From Anaeromyxobacter soli (GTDB lineage: Bacteria; Myxococcota; Myxococcia; Myxococcales; Anaeromyxobacteraceae): a stretch of 64,000 nucleotides of DNA. This document shows positions 33,607 to 46,143 of the stretch, piece after piece. The translations under genes and the position numbers were made by a program. Below the pieces are notes generated by a model that worked only from the letters and a program-made list of their open reading frames with translations, ran no database searches and was not told where the DNA came from. The first letter of the stretch is position 1, and every line of letters starts with the position of its first letter. The DNA lies in NCBI RefSeq assembly GCF_022808855.1, contig NZ_JAKZLF010000014.1:41463-105462 (forward strand). The letters are read 5' to 3'.

Positions 33607-33870
33607 TTGGCGGATCCCGAGGATCGAAATCGCGGGTCCAACGAGGACAAGGGGCTCTCCGGGCTCGCGGAGGGGTACCGGAAGGCCGCGCCGTACATGG
33701 CGGCCTCCTCGAGCCTCGTCGGCGCGGTCGGCGTGTTCACGTTCCTCGGCTACCTCGCCGACCGGAAGCTCGGGAACGAGGTCCCCTGGCTCACGATGCT
33801 GGGGGCGGTGCTCGGCATGACGGGCGGCTTCATCAGCTTCTTCAGGCAGGTCCTCAAGGGAAAGAAGTGA
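33607..33870 (+). CDS. AtpZ/AtpI-family membrane protein
   Basis: An 87-residue protein with a charged N terminus ([14 protein letters not shown]) and two membrane helices, [19 protein letters not shown] and [17 protein letters not shown], the usual AtpZ/AtpI topology ahead of Fo genes. In other bacteria such proteins help assemble the c-ring or carry Mg2+/Ca2+. The start is inferred as TTG 33607 just after GGAGGG; a later ATG at 33697 would remove the charged leader. It overlaps the next gene by GTGA. Confidence 0.75.
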   Translation: MADPEDRNRGSNEDKGLSGLAEGYRKAAPYMAASSSLVGAVGVFTFLGYLADRKLGNEVPWLTMLGAVLGMTGGFISFFRQVLKGKK

Positions 33871-34235
33871 AGCATCAGGTCATCACCGTCGCCCTCTCGC
33901 TCGCCTTCGTCGGCCTCGCGCTCGCCGCGGGGCAGTACCGGCGCGCGGCGCTCGTGGGCGCGACGGCCTGCAGCTTCACCGCCCTCCTGTCGATGCTCGT
34001 GCTCGCCCGCTCGGTGAAGAACGCCGAGAAGCCCCTCAAGCCGGCGCTGCTCGTCATGACCGTCGCGTTCCTCGCCCGCATCCTCCTCGTCGCGCTCGGC
34101 ACCGTGTTCGTGGCGCGCGCCGGCGAGAACGTCTTCGCCTTCGTCGTCGCCTTCTTCGTGCCGTACTTCGCCTTCAGCGCCGTCGAGGGCGTCTACCTCC
34201 ACTCGCTTCGCCGCTTCACGGGAAGGGCCGCATGA
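33867..34235 (+). CDS. Small membrane protein, ATP synthase subunit I-like
   Basis: 122 residues with four hydrophobic helices ([76 protein letters not shown]). It matches the i-subunit pattern of an AtpI-like protein between AtpZ and AtpB. The GTG start overlaps the previous stop and its own stop overlaps atpB (ATGA), so all three are translationally chained. Role inferred from position: assembly of Fo. Confidence 0.7.
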   Translation: MKHQVITVALSLAFVGLALAAGQYRRAALVGATACSFTALLSMLVLARSVKNAEKPLKPALLVMTVAFLARILLVALGTVFVARAGENVFAFVVAFFVPYFAFSAVEGVYLHSLRRFTGRAA

Positions 34236-35326
34236 CCGCCATCCTGACCCTCGCGCTCACGCTTTCCCTCGCTCAGGCGCCCGCCGCGCATGAGGCGCCG
34301 GCGCACGAGACGCCCGAGGTCGCCGCGCCCGCCGCCGAGGGCGGCCACGGCGAGGCGGGCGGGCACGGCGGCGGCCTCTCCGAGTCGCTCATGCACCACG
34401 TGACCGACGGTCACACGCTCGAGTACCCGGGCTACTGCGAGGGCGGCTTCGCCTGGAACTGCGAGGTCGACCTCGACCACGTGTTCGGCACGCACCGCGA
34501 TCACGCCACCGGCAAGGCGTCGGGCCCGCTCGTCTTCGGCTCGCTCGACATGACGCCGACGAAGCACGCGGTGATGATGTGGATCGCCTCGCTCGTGCTC
34601 ATCGTCGCCTTCGTCTCGGCGGTGCGCAGGAAGGGGCTCGTCCCCCGCGGCCTCTACAACTTCCTCGAGATGCTCGTGCAGTTCGTGCGGAACGAGATCG
34701 CCCGCAAGAACATCGGCGAGCACGACGGCGACCGCTTCGTCCCGTACCTCGTCACCGCCTTCTTCTTCATCCTCTTCGTCAACCTGTTCGGCCTCTTGCC
34801 CTGGTCCGCCACCGCGACCGGCAACCTGTCCGTCACGGTCGCCCTGGCCCTGTTCACCTTCGTCATCACGCAGTACGCGGCCATCAAGGCGATGGGGCTC
34901 GGCGGCTGGCTGAAGCACCTGACGGGCGGCGTCGCCCCGTGGCTGTGGCCCATCATGATCCCGGTCGAGATCCTGGGCCTCTTCACGAAGCCCTTCGCTC
35001 TCACCGTCCGTCTCTTCGCCAACATGGTGGCGGGCCACATCGTCATCTTCTCGCTCATCGGCCTCATCTTCGCCCTCGGCCACTGGGGCGTGGCGTTCGG
35101 CTCGGTGCCGATGGCGCTCGGCATCTACCTGCTCGAGCTCTTCGTCGCGTTCGTGCAGGCCTACATCTTCACCATGCTCTCGTCGCTCTTCATCGGTCAG
35201 GGCCTCGCGCACCACGGCCACGACGAGGAGCACGGCGAGCACGGCCACGCCGAGCCGGGCATGGGCTCGGTCGATCACGGCAACCACGCTTCTCACGTGG
35301 CGGGGGCGTCCCCCGGCCATGGGTAG
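34232..35326 (+). CDS. atpB: F1Fo ATP synthase subunit a
   Basis: Proton-channel subunit next to the c-ring. 364 residues, longer than the ~250-270 of E. coli. The essential Arg helix is present as [21 protein letters not shown], and [18 protein letters not shown] follows. Unusual: an N-terminal periplasm-facing extension rich in His/Glu/Gly (residues ~15-85) containing a Cys pair in [13 protein letters not shown], and a His-rich C-terminal tail ([17 protein letters not shown]). A leading hydrophobic stretch ([13 protein letters not shown]) looks like a cleavable signal peptide. ATGA overlap with the preceding gene. Confidence 0.95.
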   Translation: MTAILTLALTLSLAQAPAAHEAPAHETPEVAAPAAEGGHGEAGGHGGGLSESLMHHVTDGHTLEYPGYCEGGFAWNCEVDLDHVFGTHRDHATGKASGPLVFGSLDMTPTKHAVMMWIASLVLIVAFVSAVRRKGLVPRGLYNFLEMLVQFVRNEIARKNIGEHDGDRFVPYLVTAFFFILFVNLFGLLPWSATATGNLSVTVALALFTFVITQYAAIKAMGLGGWLKHLTGGVAPWLWPIMIPVEILGLFTKPFALTVRLFANMVAGHIVIFSLIGLIFALGHWGVAFGSVPMALGIYLLELFVAFVQAYIFTMLSSLFIGQGLAHHGHDEEHGEHGHAEPGMGSVDHGNHASHVAGASPGHG

Positions 35327-35399
35327 TCGAGCGCTCCACGCGCCACGGGAATCACGCGGCCCGGTAATCCCGCACCTCTGAAAGACAAGGCAGACGACC

Positions 35400-35630
35400 A
35401 TGACCTCCACCGCCCTCGCGTTCCTCTCCGCCGGCTTCGGCGCCGGCCTCGCCGTCCTCGGCGCCGGCCTCGGCATCGGCAAGCTCGCCGCCGCCGCCAT
35501 GGAGGGCTCCGCCCGCCAGCCGACCGTCGCCGGCGACATCCGCACCTCGATGATCATCGCCGCCGCCCTCATCGAGGGCGTGACGCTCTTCGCGATCGTC
35601 GTCTGCGTGCTCCTCGCCATCAAGGCGTAG
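35400..35630 (+). CDS. atpE: F1Fo ATP synthase subunit c
   Basis: Rotor-ring proteolipid of 76 residues with two helices. Helix 1 carries the glycine run GAGLAVLGAGLGIG, the loop is ARQP, and helix 2 has the ion-binding carboxylate in AALIEGVTLFAI. The Gln and Glu-Ser/Thr pair of sodium-type rings are absent, which favours proton coupling. Lies between atpB and atpF. Confidence 0.96.
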   Translation: MTSTALAFLSAGFGAGLAVLGAGLGIGKLAAAAMEGSARQPTVAGDIRTSMIIAAALIEGVTLFAIVVCVLLAIKA

Positions 35631-35683
35631 GGGCACATCCGGCTCGTCGAACCTTCACCTCCTCTTCACCCACGGAGTCGCGC

Positions 35684-36217
35684 ATGGCCTCCCTCGCGTC
35701 CCTGCCCCTCGCAGCCGGAGGGCTCACGGACCTGAACCCCGGCCTCACCCTCTGGGCGGCCATCACGTTCCTGTTCCTGCTCGTGGTCCTCTCCAAGTTC
35801 GCGTGGGGGCCCATCGTCAAGATGCTCGACGAGCGGGAGCGGACCATCCGCGAGGCGATCGAGGCGGCCAAGAAGGAGCGCGCCGAGGCGGAGCGGATGC
35901 TCGCCGAGCAGAAGGCCTCGCTCGCCCACGCGCAGCGCGAGGCCGCCGAGCTCGCGCGGCGCAACCAGCAGGAGGTCGAGGTGCTCCGCCAGGAGCTGAC
36001 CGCCCGCGCCCGCAAGGAGGCGGACGAGCTCGTCTCCTCCGCCCGCAGGCAGATCGACGAGGAGAAGACCAAGGCGATGTCGGAGCTCCGCGCGCAGGTC
36101 GCGGACCTCGCCATCGACGCGGCCTCTCGCCTCGTGAAGGCGAACCTCGACGACGCCTCGCAGCGGAAGCTCGTCGAGGACTACATCGCGCAGCTCCCGG
36201 CGAACCGCGCCGCCTAG
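35684..36217 (+). CDS. atpF: F1Fo ATP synthase subunit b
   Basis: Peripheral-stalk subunit of 177 residues: one N-terminal membrane helix (LTLWAAITFLFLLVVLSKFA) followed by a long charged helical coiled coil (MLDERERTIREAIEAAKKER onward). Only one b-type gene is present, so a homodimer is expected rather than b/b'. It ends the Fo operon and is followed by a terminator. Confidence 0.95.
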   Translation: MASLASLPLAAGGLTDLNPGLTLWAAITFLFLLVVLSKFAWGPIVKMLDERERTIREAIEAAKKERAEAERMLAEQKASLAHAQREAAELARRNQQEVEVLRQELTARARKEADELVSSARRQIDEEKTKAMSELRAQVADLAIDAASRLVKANLDDASQRKLVEDYIAQLPANRAA

Positions 36218-36237
36218 CGCGGCCGGACCGGTCTAGA

Positions 36238-36278
36238 CGCTCCGGCGGGCCCCGCGTCCGCCGGAGCGTTTCCATTTT
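36238..36278 (+). terminator. Terminator of the Fo operon
   Basis: A perfect 11-bp stem (36238-36248 with 36258-36268), nine-base loop, then TTTCCATTTTCC. It separates atpF from ychF. Confidence 0.8.
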
Positions 36279-36302
36279 CCGCGGGCTAGATTCAAGGGTC
36301 GC

Positions 36303-37415
36303 ATGGGTCTCTCGATCGGCATCGTCGGCCTCCCCAACGTGGGGAAGTCCACCCTCTTCAACGCGCTCCTCGGCGCGGCGCAGGCCGCGGCCGCGAACTA
36401 CCCGTTCTGCACCATCGAGCCGAACGTGGGGGTCGTGCCGGTGCCCGATCGGCGGCTCGAGCGGCTGGCGGCGCTCTTCAAGCCGAAGAAGACCACCCCC
36501 ACCACCCTCGAGTTCGTGGACATCGCCGGCCTCGTGGCCGGCGCCTCCAAGGGCGAGGGGCTCGGCAACCAGTTCCTCGGCAACATCCGCCAGGTCGACG
36601 CGATCGCCCACGTGCTGCGCTGCTTCGAGGACCCCGACGTCGTGCACGTCGCGGGCAAGGTCGATCCGCGCGGCGACCGGGAGGTCGTCGAGACCGAGCT
36701 CATGCTGAAGGACCTCGAGTCGGTCGAGAAGCGGCGCGAGCGGGCCATGAAGAACGCCAAGGCGCCGGGGAAGCCCGGGGAGCTCGCCAAGGCGGAGCTC
36801 GCCGCGCTCGACCGCGCCAAGGCCGGCCTCGAGGCGGGCACCCCCGTCCGCGCGCAGAAGCTCTCCGAGGACGACCGCGCGCTGCTCGCCGACCTCTTCC
36901 TCCTCACCTCGAAGCCGGTGCTCTACATCGCCAACGTGGACGAGTCGCAGCTCGGCAAGGAGGCGACCGATCCGAGCATCCTGGCCGTGAAGGCGCTCGC
37001 CGACGCCGAGGGCGCGCCCATGGTCGAGATCTCCGGCAAGGTCGAGTCCGAGCTCGCCGCGCTCGCCCCCGGCGAGCGGGAGGAGTACCTCGCCTCGCTC
37101 GGCCTGGAGGAGCCCGGCCTCGACCGGCTCGTCCACGCGGGCTACCGGCTGCTCGGCCTCATCACCTACTTCACGGCCGGCGAGGACGAGTGCCGCGCCT
37201 GGACCGTGAAGGCGGGCTCGCGCGCCCCCCAGGCGGCGGGCGTCATCCACTCCGACTTCGAGAAGGGCTTCATCAAGGCGGAGGTGATCCGCATCGAGGA
37301 TCTGCTCGAGCTGAAGAGCGAGTCCGCCGCGCGCGAGAAGGGCAAGCTGCGCATCGAGGGCAAGGAGTACGTCGTCCAGGACGGCGACGTGATGCACTTT
37401 AGGTTTAATGTCTAA
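36303..37415 (+). CDS. ychF: Redox-regulated ATPase YchF (Obg family)
   Basis: Translation-linked P-loop NTPase that prefers ATP. 370 residues: G1 GLPNVGKSTLFNALL, G3 in FVDIAGLVAGASKGEGLGNQ, a coiled-coil insert, YIANVDES near the altered NKxE position, and the C-terminal TGS-like domain RAWTVKAGSRAPQAAGVIHS with KEYVVQDGDVMHFRFNV. ATG 24 bases after the atpF terminator tail. Confidence 0.96.
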   Translation: MGLSIGIVGLPNVGKSTLFNALLGAAQAAAANYPFCTIEPNVGVVPVPDRRLERLAALFKPKKTTPTTLEFVDIAGLVAGASKGEGLGNQFLGNIRQVDAIAHVLRCFEDPDVVHVAGKVDPRGDREVVETELMLKDLESVEKRRERAMKNAKAPGKPGELAKAELAALDRAKAGLEAGTPVRAQKLSEDDRALLADLFLLTSKPVLYIANVDESQLGKEATDPSILAVKALADAEGAPMVEISGKVESELAALAPGEREEYLASLGLEEPGLDRLVHAGYRLLGLITYFTAGEDECRAWTVKAGSRAPQAAGVIHSDFEKGFIKAEVIRIEDLLELKSESAAREKGKLRIEGKEYVVQDGDVMHFRFNV

Positions 37416-37440
37416 CGGGGGCTGCGCCCCCGCCCCGCCG
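37416..37440. repeat. Interspersed palindromic repeat, copy 1
   Basis: A 25-base GC-only element containing the hairpin GGGGGCTGCGCCCCC followed by GCCCCGCCG. An exact reverse-complement copy lies at 63442-63466 and a near-identical copy at 55262-55292. It starts right after the ychF stop and may also end transcription. Confidence 0.75.
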
Positions 37441-37490
37441 ACGGCTGGCCGCCGTCGTCGGGGCCCCACCCCTGCTCGGCGGGGCCCGTG

Positions 37491-37526
37491 AACCTGCGCG
37501 CCCGCGTTCGCGGGTGCGCGCAGGTT
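37491..37526. repeat. Long imperfect hairpin in the ychF-pdxA gap
   Basis: AACCTGCGCGCCCGCG pairs across a TTCG loop with CGCGGG-TGCGCGCAGGTT, apart from two extra bases. Two further small hairpins (GGAGGGGCTTCGCCCCTCC, CGCGCTTCGCGCG) follow by 37570. The gap lies between convergent genes, so these may terminate ychF and pdxA. Confidence 0.65.
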
Positions 37527-37624
37527 CCCCGCCGGAGGGGCTTCGCCCCTCCCGCGCTTCGCGCGGGGCCCTCCCGCGGTGAGTGCGATCGATGACTTGC
37601 CCGGGCGCGCGCGGGTGACCGCGC

Positions 37625-38749
37625 TCAGCCCCGGCCGCGGGTCGGGCGGGCCTGCGCCCTGACCCCCCCGATGCGCGCGGCGAGGCGGAGCGCGGCGATC
37701 ATCGAGGCCGGGTTCGCCACCCCGCTGCCGGCGATGTCGTAGGCGACCCCGTGATCCGGGCTCGTGCGCACGATGGGGAGCCCGAGCGTCACGTTCACCG
37801 CCGGGTCCCCGCCCACCGCGTCGAGGAGCTTCACGGGGATGAGCCCCTGGTCGTGGTAGAGGGCGACCACCGCGTCGAACTCGCCGAGCGCGGCGCGGAA
37901 GAACACCGAGTCCGCGGGGAACGGGCCGCGCGCGCGGGCGCCGGCGCTCGCCGCGCGGGCGAGCGCGGCGGGGAGGAGCGTCTTCTCCTCGTCGCCGAAC
38001 GCGCCCTCCTCGCCGGCGTGCGGGTTGAGCGCGGCGAGGGCGAGGCGCGGGCGCGCGAGGCCCAGGTCCTCGCGCAGCGCCCGGTGGGTGATGACGAGCG
38101 TCTCGGCGATGCGCTCGACGGTGAGCGCGCGCCTGAGCTTCGCGAAGGCGACGTGGTTCGTGACGAGCGCGATCTTGAGCTTCTCGCCGGCGAGCATCAT
38201 CACCGAGCGGCGCACCCCGCAGCGGGCCTCGAGCCACTCGGTGTGGCCCACGAAGCCGGGCAGCGCGCGGGCGACCTGGGCCTTCGACACCGGGGCGGTG
38301 GTGAGCGCGTCGGCGTCGCCGCGCCGCACGGCGTCGAAGGCGGCCTCCAGGGCGGCGAGCTGGGCCTCGCCGGCGCGGGGATCGGGGCGGCCGGGGCGCA
38401 CCGCGCCCGCGGGGAGCCGGGTGACCGTGACGAGCGCGCCCTCCGGCGGGAGCGGCGCGCCGGGGACGACGAGCGGGAGTCCGCTCGAGGCGAGCTCGCG
38501 GGCGAGCACGCGCGCGTCGCCGAAGACGTAGGGCACGAGGGCGCCCCGCAGCGCCGCGAGCGCCTTGGCGGTCACCTCGGCGCCCACGCCCGAGGGGTCG
38601 CCGAGGCTCACGGCGATGCGCGGCAGCGCGGGGAGCCGGGCGCGCTCCGGCCGCGCGCTCGCGGCGGCGCGGCGCCTCGGCGCCCGGGGCGAGGAGGCGA
38701 TGGGTCGCGGCGCGACGGCGACCGCGTGCCGGCGCGCGCGGACGCTCAC
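37625..38749 (-). CDS. pdxA: 4-hydroxythreonine-4-phosphate dehydrogenase
   Basis: NAD(P)-dependent enzyme of the deoxyxylulose-dependent pyridoxal phosphate pathway. 374 residues, with the N-terminal ISLGDPSG-type strand (AVSLGDPSGVGAEVTAKAL), TTAPVSKAQVA and the three metal His in GHTEWL, LYHDQGLIPVK and SPDHGVAYDIAG. A GTG start overlapping the surA-like stop (GTGA) adds about 42 Arg/Ala-rich residues ahead of the conserved core, so an internal start is possible. The same order surA-pdxA is widespread in proteobacteria. Confidence 0.94.
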   Translation of the reverse strand: MSVRARRHAVAVAPRPIASSPRAPRRRAAASARPERARLPALPRIAVSLGDPSGVGAEVTAKALAALRGALVPYVFGDARVLARELASSGLPLVVPGAPLPPEGALVTVTRLPAGAVRPGRPDPRAGEAQLAALEAAFDAVRRGDADALTTAPVSKAQVARALPGFVGHTEWLEARCGVRRSVMMLAGEKLKIALVTNHVAFAKLRRALTVERIAETLVITHRALREDLGLARPRLALAALNPHAGEEGAFGDEEKTLLPAALARAASAGARARGPFPADSVFFRAALGEFDAVVALYHDQGLIPVKLLDAVGGDPAVNVTLGLPIVRTSPDHGVAYDIAGSGVANPASMIAALRLAARIGGVRAQARPTRGRG

Positions 38750-39765
38750 TTCTGCAGCTCGGGCAGCTTGGTCTCGACGAGCGCGTCGCGCCGCAGCTCG
38801 GCGATGAGCTGCTGGCGGTAGGTGCCCGCCTGCTGGTCGACGAGGTGGGCGCGGATCTCCTCCTTCGCGTCCTCGAACGACTTCGTCCCCGACGCCCGGC
38901 GCTCCTCGACCTTGAAGACGTGCAGGCCCGGGCCGGCGCGCACGGGCGGCGACAGCTCGCCCGGCTTGAGGGCGAACGCCGCGTCCTCGAGGGCCTTCTC
39001 GATGGTGCCGCGGCGGAGCCAGCCGAGGTCGCCGCCCTCGGCGGCGGAGGGGCCCTTCGACACCTCGCGCGCCACCGCCGAGAAGTCCTCGCCGGTCTTG
39101 AGCCGCTGCAGGATGCGGGTCATCTGCTCCTGCACCTTCTCCTGCTGCGCCTTCGTGGCGCCGTCCGGCAGGGGCAGGAAGATGTGGCGGACCTTCACCT
39201 CGTCCTCGCCGCCGAACTCCTGCGGGTGCGACTGGTAGTAGTTGCGCAGGTCGTCGTCCGAGACCTTCACCTTGGAGCGCACCTCGTACTGGAGGACGAG
39301 GAAGGCGTCGTACTCGCGCTTCACGTTGGCGCGGAAGGCGGCCCGGTCGAGCCCCTGCTCCTTGAGCGCGCGCTCGAGCGCCGCGTCGTCGAAGTCGTTG
39401 CGCTTCTTGATGTCCGCGACCGCCTCGTCGATCTGCTGCTCGGTCGCCTCGAGCTGCAGCTCCGCCGCCTTCGCCTGGAGGAGCCGCTCGGCGATCACGT
39501 CGTCGAGGGCGCGCTTCAGCGCGGCGGCCTGGGCCTGGTCGCGCTCGGGCCCGGGGCTGAGCTGCTCCGCCTTGAGCAGCGCGGGGCCGGCGCGGTCGGC
39601 GAGCTCGGAGAGCGTCACCACCTCGCCGTTCACGAGCGCGGCGACGCGGTCGACGACCTGGTGAGGGGCGGCCGCCGGGGGAGGCGTCGCGGGCGCCGCA
39701 GGAGCCGCGGGGGCGGCAGGGGCGGCGGCGAGGAGGACGAGCAGGGGGAGGGCGGCAGGGGTCAC
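38746..39765 (-). CDS. SurA-like periplasmic peptidyl-prolyl isomerase/chaperone
   Basis: 339 residues from a GTG overlapping the previous stop. A hydrophobic leader (PLLVLLAAAPAAPAAP) indicates export. The SurA N-terminal chaperone region contains VVDRVAALVNGEVVTLSELA and the helix-rich DDVIAERLLQAKAAEL. One parvulin domain follows: VKVRHIFLPLPDG through AAEGGDLGWLRRGTIEKAL to GLHVFKVEERRA. E. coli SurA has two parvulin domains; here there is one, as in many delta-type bacteria. It likely escorts outer-membrane proteins. Third gene of a parvulin trio. Confidence 0.88.
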   Translation of the reverse strand: MTPAALPLLVLLAAAPAAPAAPAAPATPPPAAAPHQVVDRVAALVNGEVVTLSELADRAGPALLKAEQLSPGPERDQAQAAALKRALDDVIAERLLQAKAAELQLEATEQQIDEAVADIKKRNDFDDAALERALKEQGLDRAAFRANVKREYDAFLVLQYEVRSKVKVSDDDLRNYYQSHPQEFGGEDEVKVRHIFLPLPDGATKAQQEKVQEQMTRILQRLKTGEDFSAVAREVSKGPSAAEGGDLGWLRRGTIEKALEDAAFALKPGELSPPVRAGPGLHVFKVEERRASGTKSFEDAKEEIRAHLVDQQAGTYRQQLIAELRRDALVETKLPELQK

Positions 39766-40715
39766 GGATTCACTCCGGCGAGGGCCTTCTCGTCGATCTC
39801 GATGCGGGCGCGCTCGCGCAAGGCCTTGAGATAATCGTCCTGGGCCCGCGCGCGCTTCTCGCGGGTGAGCTTCTCGGCGATTTCGGGCCGCGCCTGGTCG
39901 AGCGAGCGCCGGGCCGCGGCGCGCCGGTCGATCACCTTGAAGACGTGGAAGCCGTACGGTGAGGGGGTGACGTCGCTCACCTTGTTGAGGGGCAGGGAGA
40001 AGGTGACGTCGAAGACCTCGGGGAACCCCGCGCCGCGCCCGATGAAGCCGAGGTCGCCGCCGGCCTTGCCCTCCGGGGCGATCGACGACTTGCGCGCGAC
40101 CTCCGCGAAGGTCTGCGGGTTCCTGCGGAGGCGGTCGCGGATCGCGAGCGCCTCCTCCTTGGTCGACACCACGACCTGGAGCACGTGCACCCGCTCCGGC
40201 TCCTCGAACTCCGCCGCGTGGTCCGCGTAGTAGCGCTGGATCTCCCCGTCGGCGACCTGCACCTGCGGGAACACCTGCTCCTCGAAGAGCCGCTCGATGG
40301 TGAGCTGGTCCTTGAGCCGCCCCTTGAGGTCCGCCTGGCCGAGGCGCTGCTGGGCGAGGAGGTCGTCGAAGTTCGAGCCGGGGTACTCGGCGCGCACCCG
40401 CAGGAACGCGCGCTCGACCTGGTCCTGGCCCACCACGATGGACCGGGCGCGCGCCTCCTGGAGGAGGAGCGCCCGATCCACGAGCTCGTCGAGGAGGCCG
40501 CGGCGGAGCGTGTCGCCCCCGCCGTCGGCCTGGGCCTCGCCGGCGCGCGTCTCGCGCAGCTCGCGCGCGAGGACGTCGGCGCCGATGGGCTCGCCGTTCA
40601 CGAGCGCCACGGCGCGCGGCGCGGGCGGCGCGTCCTTCTTCCCGCCGCCGCACCGGCCGCAGCCCCCGGCGAGCACGCCGAGGACCGCGAGCGGGATGAG
40701 GAGCCTCGCGCGCAC
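39762..40715 (-). CDS. Parvulin-type peptidyl-prolyl isomerase, putative lipoprotein
   Basis: 317 residues. The GTG at 40715 is two bases past the upstream gene's stop. An N-terminal membrane segment (LLIPLAVLGVLAGGCGRCGG) has a possible lipobox Cys. The SurA-N-like region begins VALVNGEPIGADVLARELRE; the parvulin domain runs from RVHVLQVVVSTKEEA through KAGGDLGFIGRGAGFPEV to YGFHVFKVIDRR. Stop and next start overlap as GTGA. Role inferred: periplasmic folding of exported proteins together with its two paralogues. Confidence 0.85.
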   Translation of the reverse strand: MRARLLIPLAVLGVLAGGCGRCGGGKKDAPPAPRAVALVNGEPIGADVLARELRETRAGEAQADGGGDTLRRGLLDELVDRALLLQEARARSIVVGQDQVERAFLRVRAEYPGSNFDDLLAQQRLGQADLKGRLKDQLTIERLFEEQVFPQVQVADGEIQRYYADHAAEFEEPERVHVLQVVVSTKEEALAIRDRLRRNPQTFAEVARKSSIAPEGKAGGDLGFIGRGAGFPEVFDVTFSLPLNKVSDVTPSPYGFHVFKVIDRRAAARRSLDQARPEIAEKLTREKRARAQDDYLKALRERARIEIDEKALAGVNP

Positions 40716-40717
40716 GC

Positions 40718-41722
40718 CTACTTCGCCGGCGGGGCGGGGGTCGCGCTCGGCATCGGGCCGTGGGGCATGACCCCCGTCATCCCGGTGCCGGGCATCCCGG
40801 GCATGGCGCCCGGCGCGGCGGCGCTGACCTCCACCGCCTCGAGGGCCTTCTCGTCGACGGAGATCTTCGCCTCGTCCTTGAGGCGCTTCAGCCACTCGTC
40901 GAACTCCTTCGTCTTCTTCTCGCGGTAGAGCTTGTTCTGGATCTGCGCCTTCACCTGGTCGAAGGAGCGGTTCAGCTCCTCCTGCTGGGCGGTGAGCTTG
41001 AGGAGGTAGAAGCCCTTCGGCGTCTCGACGACGCCGGAGGTCTGCCCGGCGGAGAGCGCGAAGGCGGCGTCGGCGAGCTCCTTCGAGTAGGCCGCCGTGA
41101 GCTCCTCGTGCGACTTGTACTGCAGGTCGCCGCCGGCGTTCTTCGTGGCGGCGTCCTCGGAGTACTGCGAGACCGCCTGCGTGAAGGCGAGCGGGTTCTT
41201 CTGCTCGTCGGCCTTGATCTTGGCGAGCGCGGCCTTCGCGGCGGCGAGCTTCTTCGCGCGCTCGGGCGAGCCGGCCGGCGCCTCGAACACCACCGCGGCG
41301 ACGCGCACGCGCTTCGGGCGGAAGTAGTCCGTCTTGTGCTCGTCGTAGTACTTCTGGAGCTCGGGCTCGGGGACCTCCTTCGCGCGCTCGAGGTCCTGGA
41401 AGTTCTTCTGGACGAGCTTCTGGACCATGATCTTCTTCAGGGTCAGCTGCACGTCGGGATCCGTCGCGAGGCCCTGCTTCTCGGCCTCACGCGCGAGCAC
41501 CTCGAAGCGGATGAGGTTGTCGAGGAACTCCTTCTTCCGCTCGAGCGTCGAGTAGCGCGCGCGGATGAACGGCGACTGCTCGTCGAGGCGGGCCTTGAAC
41601 TCGTCGGCGGTGATGGTGACCCCGTTGCCCTTCGCGATCACGGGGCCCGACTTCTTGTCCTTCGGCGACTGGCAGGCGGCGGCGAGCGCGCAGAGGCCGA
41701 TGACGAGGGAACGGCGCAGCAT
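40718..41722 (-). CDS. PpiC-domain peptidyl-prolyl isomerase, lipoprotein
   Basis: First gene of the parvulin trio. ATG at 41722 has GAAGGAG seven bases upstream; the frame extends further but without a ribosome-binding site. LVIGLCALAAACQS gives a good lipobox (LAAAC). The SurA-N-like part has GVTITADEFKARLDEQ, and the parvulin domain includes RVRVAAVVFEAPAG, NAGGDLQYKSHEELTAAY and TPKGFYLLKLTAQ. The C terminus is a Met/Gly/Pro-rich tail (PGAMPGMPGTGMTGVMPHG) of low complexity. About 270 bases without a recognised feature lie between it and mfd. Confidence 0.87.
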   Translation of the reverse strand: MLRRSLVIGLCALAAACQSPKDKKSGPVIAKGNGVTITADEFKARLDEQSPFIRARYSTLERKKEFLDNLIRFEVLAREAEKQGLATDPDVQLTLKKIMVQKLVQKNFQDLERAKEVPEPELQKYYDEHKTDYFRPKRVRVAAVVFEAPAGSPERAKKLAAAKAALAKIKADEQKNPLAFTQAVSQYSEDAATKNAGGDLQYKSHEELTAAYSKELADAAFALSAGQTSGVVETPKGFYLLKLTAQQEELNRSFDQVKAQIQNKLYREKKTKEFDEWLKRLKDEAKISVDEKALEAVEVSAAAPGAMPGMPGTGMTGVMPHGPMPSATPAPPAK

Positions 41723-41990
41723 GCGGGTGCTCCTTCGGGAAGACGTGCGGTAAAGGCCGGTCAGCCAACGCAGGACCACGCCCCGTTCTTCCCCGCCGGG
41801 GGTTCGGGCGCTGGCTTGGAGCGGCTGAAAAGAGCACGGAACGAGGGGGGGATCAAGGACGAGGTCCCCCCGTCGGGTGGCCCGCCGTCCCTCGCGCGCC
41901 AGGTCGCGCCCCCGGCTCCCAAAGCCCTGTCCCGGCGCCCGCTCGAGGGGCGCGATCCGACGCGAAGCGCGGCCAGGCGCCGCGGCCGGT

Positions 41991-45818
<3,828 letters not shown>

Positions 45819-46143
45819 GGCGATCGGCTCGGGGGCGGCATCTTACTTGCGACGCCGCCTGGGGGCGCGCGCGTTTCATGCCCGCTCGGGACGCGGTCGA
45901 AAAGAAGAGGCGCCGGGCTCAACGGACGACCTTCGCCGTGCTCGCGCCGCCGCAGTCGCTCGCCCCCGTGGGGAGCGTTCGCGACTTCGGGGGAGCGTTC
46001 ACGCCGATCCTCGCCGTGCCCGACGCCTCGCCCTGATCCTAACTCCCCCCATCCCGCCGCGCCCGCTGCGCCACCTGCTTCCTTGATCGGCCTCTGGGGC
46101 ACCGCTACACTCGGACCAGCCCTGGAACGCCGTAGAGGCACCC
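45819..46143. other. mfd / lipoprotein divergent gap
   Basis: 325 bases without a gene between outward-facing mfd and the TPR lipoprotein. A promoter for the rightward operon is described separately. No recognisable promoter for mfd was found. Confidence 0.5.
46083..46111 (+). promoter_or_regulatory. Sigma-70-type promoter ahead of the TPR lipoprotein-hrcA genes
   Basis: TTGATC (46083-46088) and TACACT (46106-46111) with a 17-base spacer; the predicted start lies about 25 bases upstream of the GTG. It probably also reads hrcA. No CIRCE operator (TTAGCACTC-N9-GAGTGCTAA) overlaps it. Confidence 0.6.

Noticed and set aside
35400..35630. Sodium-type c-ring
   Set aside because: The Gln in helix 1 and the Ser/Thr after the helix-2 Glu needed for sodium binding are missing.
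37416..37590. Possible CRISPR-like array of short repeats
   Set aside because: The repeats are different hairpins without equal spacing or unique spacers.
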